DNA of 23,416 bases from CBDHDN01 sp965261585 (lineage in GTDB: Bacteria > Pseudomonadota > Alphaproteobacteria > UBA6615). The position numbers and the translations under genes were made by a program. The notes below the pieces were generated by a model. That model was not told where the DNA came from. It saw nothing but the letters and a program-made list of their open reading frames with translations, and did not search any database. Each line of letters opens with the position of its first letter. Within the stretch, counting starts at the first letter, position 1. The stretch is taken from contig CBDHDN010000081.1 in NCBI GenBank assembly GCA_965261585.1, positions 1-23,416 of the forward strand, in the 5' to 3' direction. Of this stretch, positions 23,138 to 23,416 are shown piece by piece.

Positions 23138-23416
23138 ATGGCAATACGAAACCCGATCCCGATCGCGATCCTGGCCGTCGCGGCGGCGGCGACACTGTCG
23201 CCGCCGGAGCGCGCGATGGCGGACGCGATCGACGGCAACTGGTGTGCCGAGGCGGGCAGCCGGCACATGTCGATCGCCGGTCCGCGGATAGTCACGCCCG
23301 GCGGGCAGGCGATGCAAGGCGACTATTCGCGCCATGCGTTCACCTACATCGTGCCGGCGGCCGAGCCGGGTGCGGGAGCACAGGTCGCCATGGTGCTGAT
23401 CGACACGACGACACGA
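23138..23416 (+). CDS. Secreted hypothetical protein, N-terminal part (runs off the right edge)
   Basis: ATG 23138 with GGAA upstream. The first 28 residues form a signal peptide (PIPIAILAVAAAATLS, then PPERAMADA). The mature part begins AIDGNWCAEAGSRHMSIAGP, then IVTPGGQAMQGDYSRHAFTY and EPGAGAQVAMVLID. I recognise this as a type of short periplasmic protein common in Alphaproteobacteria with no known function. 93 codons are visible and the frame is open to the edge. Confidence 0.7.
   Translation, partial: MAIRNPIPIAILAVAAAATLSPPERAMADAIDGNWCAEAGSRHMSIAGPRIVTPGGQAMQGDYSRHAFTYIVPAAEPGAGAQVAMVLIDTTTR

Noticed and set aside
1..23416. CRISPR arrays, tRNA or rRNA genes
   Set aside because: No regularly spaced repeats and no recognisable tRNA or rRNA segments were found on either strand by reading.

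Overview
The window is GC-rich and insertion-sequence-rich. Its gene content (DUF2277 protein, PleD-like response regulator, CUT2 sugar-type ABC transporter, acyl-CoA dehydrogenase/kinase cassette) suggests a chromosome segment from an alphaproteobacterium, probably Rhodospirillales-like. Taxonomy is inferred from protein style only; there is no rRNA or other marker.

Layout. At 1-1473 a small DUF2277 gene is split by a complete IS630-family element (329-1378, TA duplication), and the two halves rejoin perfectly. From 1485 to 9942 the minus strand carries one catabolic/transport locus. In transcription order it encodes a C45-family N-terminal-nucleophile acyltransferase/hydrolase, a sugar-type periplasmic binding protein, a double-domain ABC ATPase, an unusual permease made of two permease domains fused in one polypeptide, and a polysaccharide-deacetylase-family hydrolase. 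The locus is broken: the binding protein has an in-frame TGA, and the permease has two frameshifts and an IS insertion. From 10178 to 13036 (minus) come an SDR oxidoreductase, a FrnE/DsbA-like oxidoreductase and a PleD-like REC-REC-GGDEF protein. The last has degenerate receiver and cyclase sites but an intact RxxD c-di-GMP binding motif, and an IS sits at its start codon. At 14460-16254 lie a candidate MITE, two doubtful small ORFs and an unknown putative lipoprotein. From 17819 to 21248 a tight plus-strand operon encodes SDR, acyl-CoA dehydrogenase, an APH-type kinase and a DUF6285 protein. This is the same set of families as LvaD, LvaC, LvaA and LvaB of the Pseudomonas levulinate (4-hydroxyacyl-CoA) pathway. 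The right end has a CBS-pair protein (minus), an isoprenylcysteine-methyltransferase-like membrane protein, a frameshifted GFA-family protein and the start of a secreted protein.

Mobile DNA. Three nearly identical 1.41-kb IS3-like elements lie at 3245-4660, 13046-14459 and 16255-17668. Each is flanked by its own perfect 14-bp target duplication, much longer than the 3-5 bp usual for IS3. In each copy an 11-bp stem buries the Shine-Dalgarno of the first transposase gene. The duplications let the interrupted genes be rebuilt exactly.

Caution. At least three single-base frameshifts lie in or beside G/C runs (SDR, acyl-CoA dehydrogenase, GFA). They could be sequencing errors rather than real decay. 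The IS insertions are real in either case.
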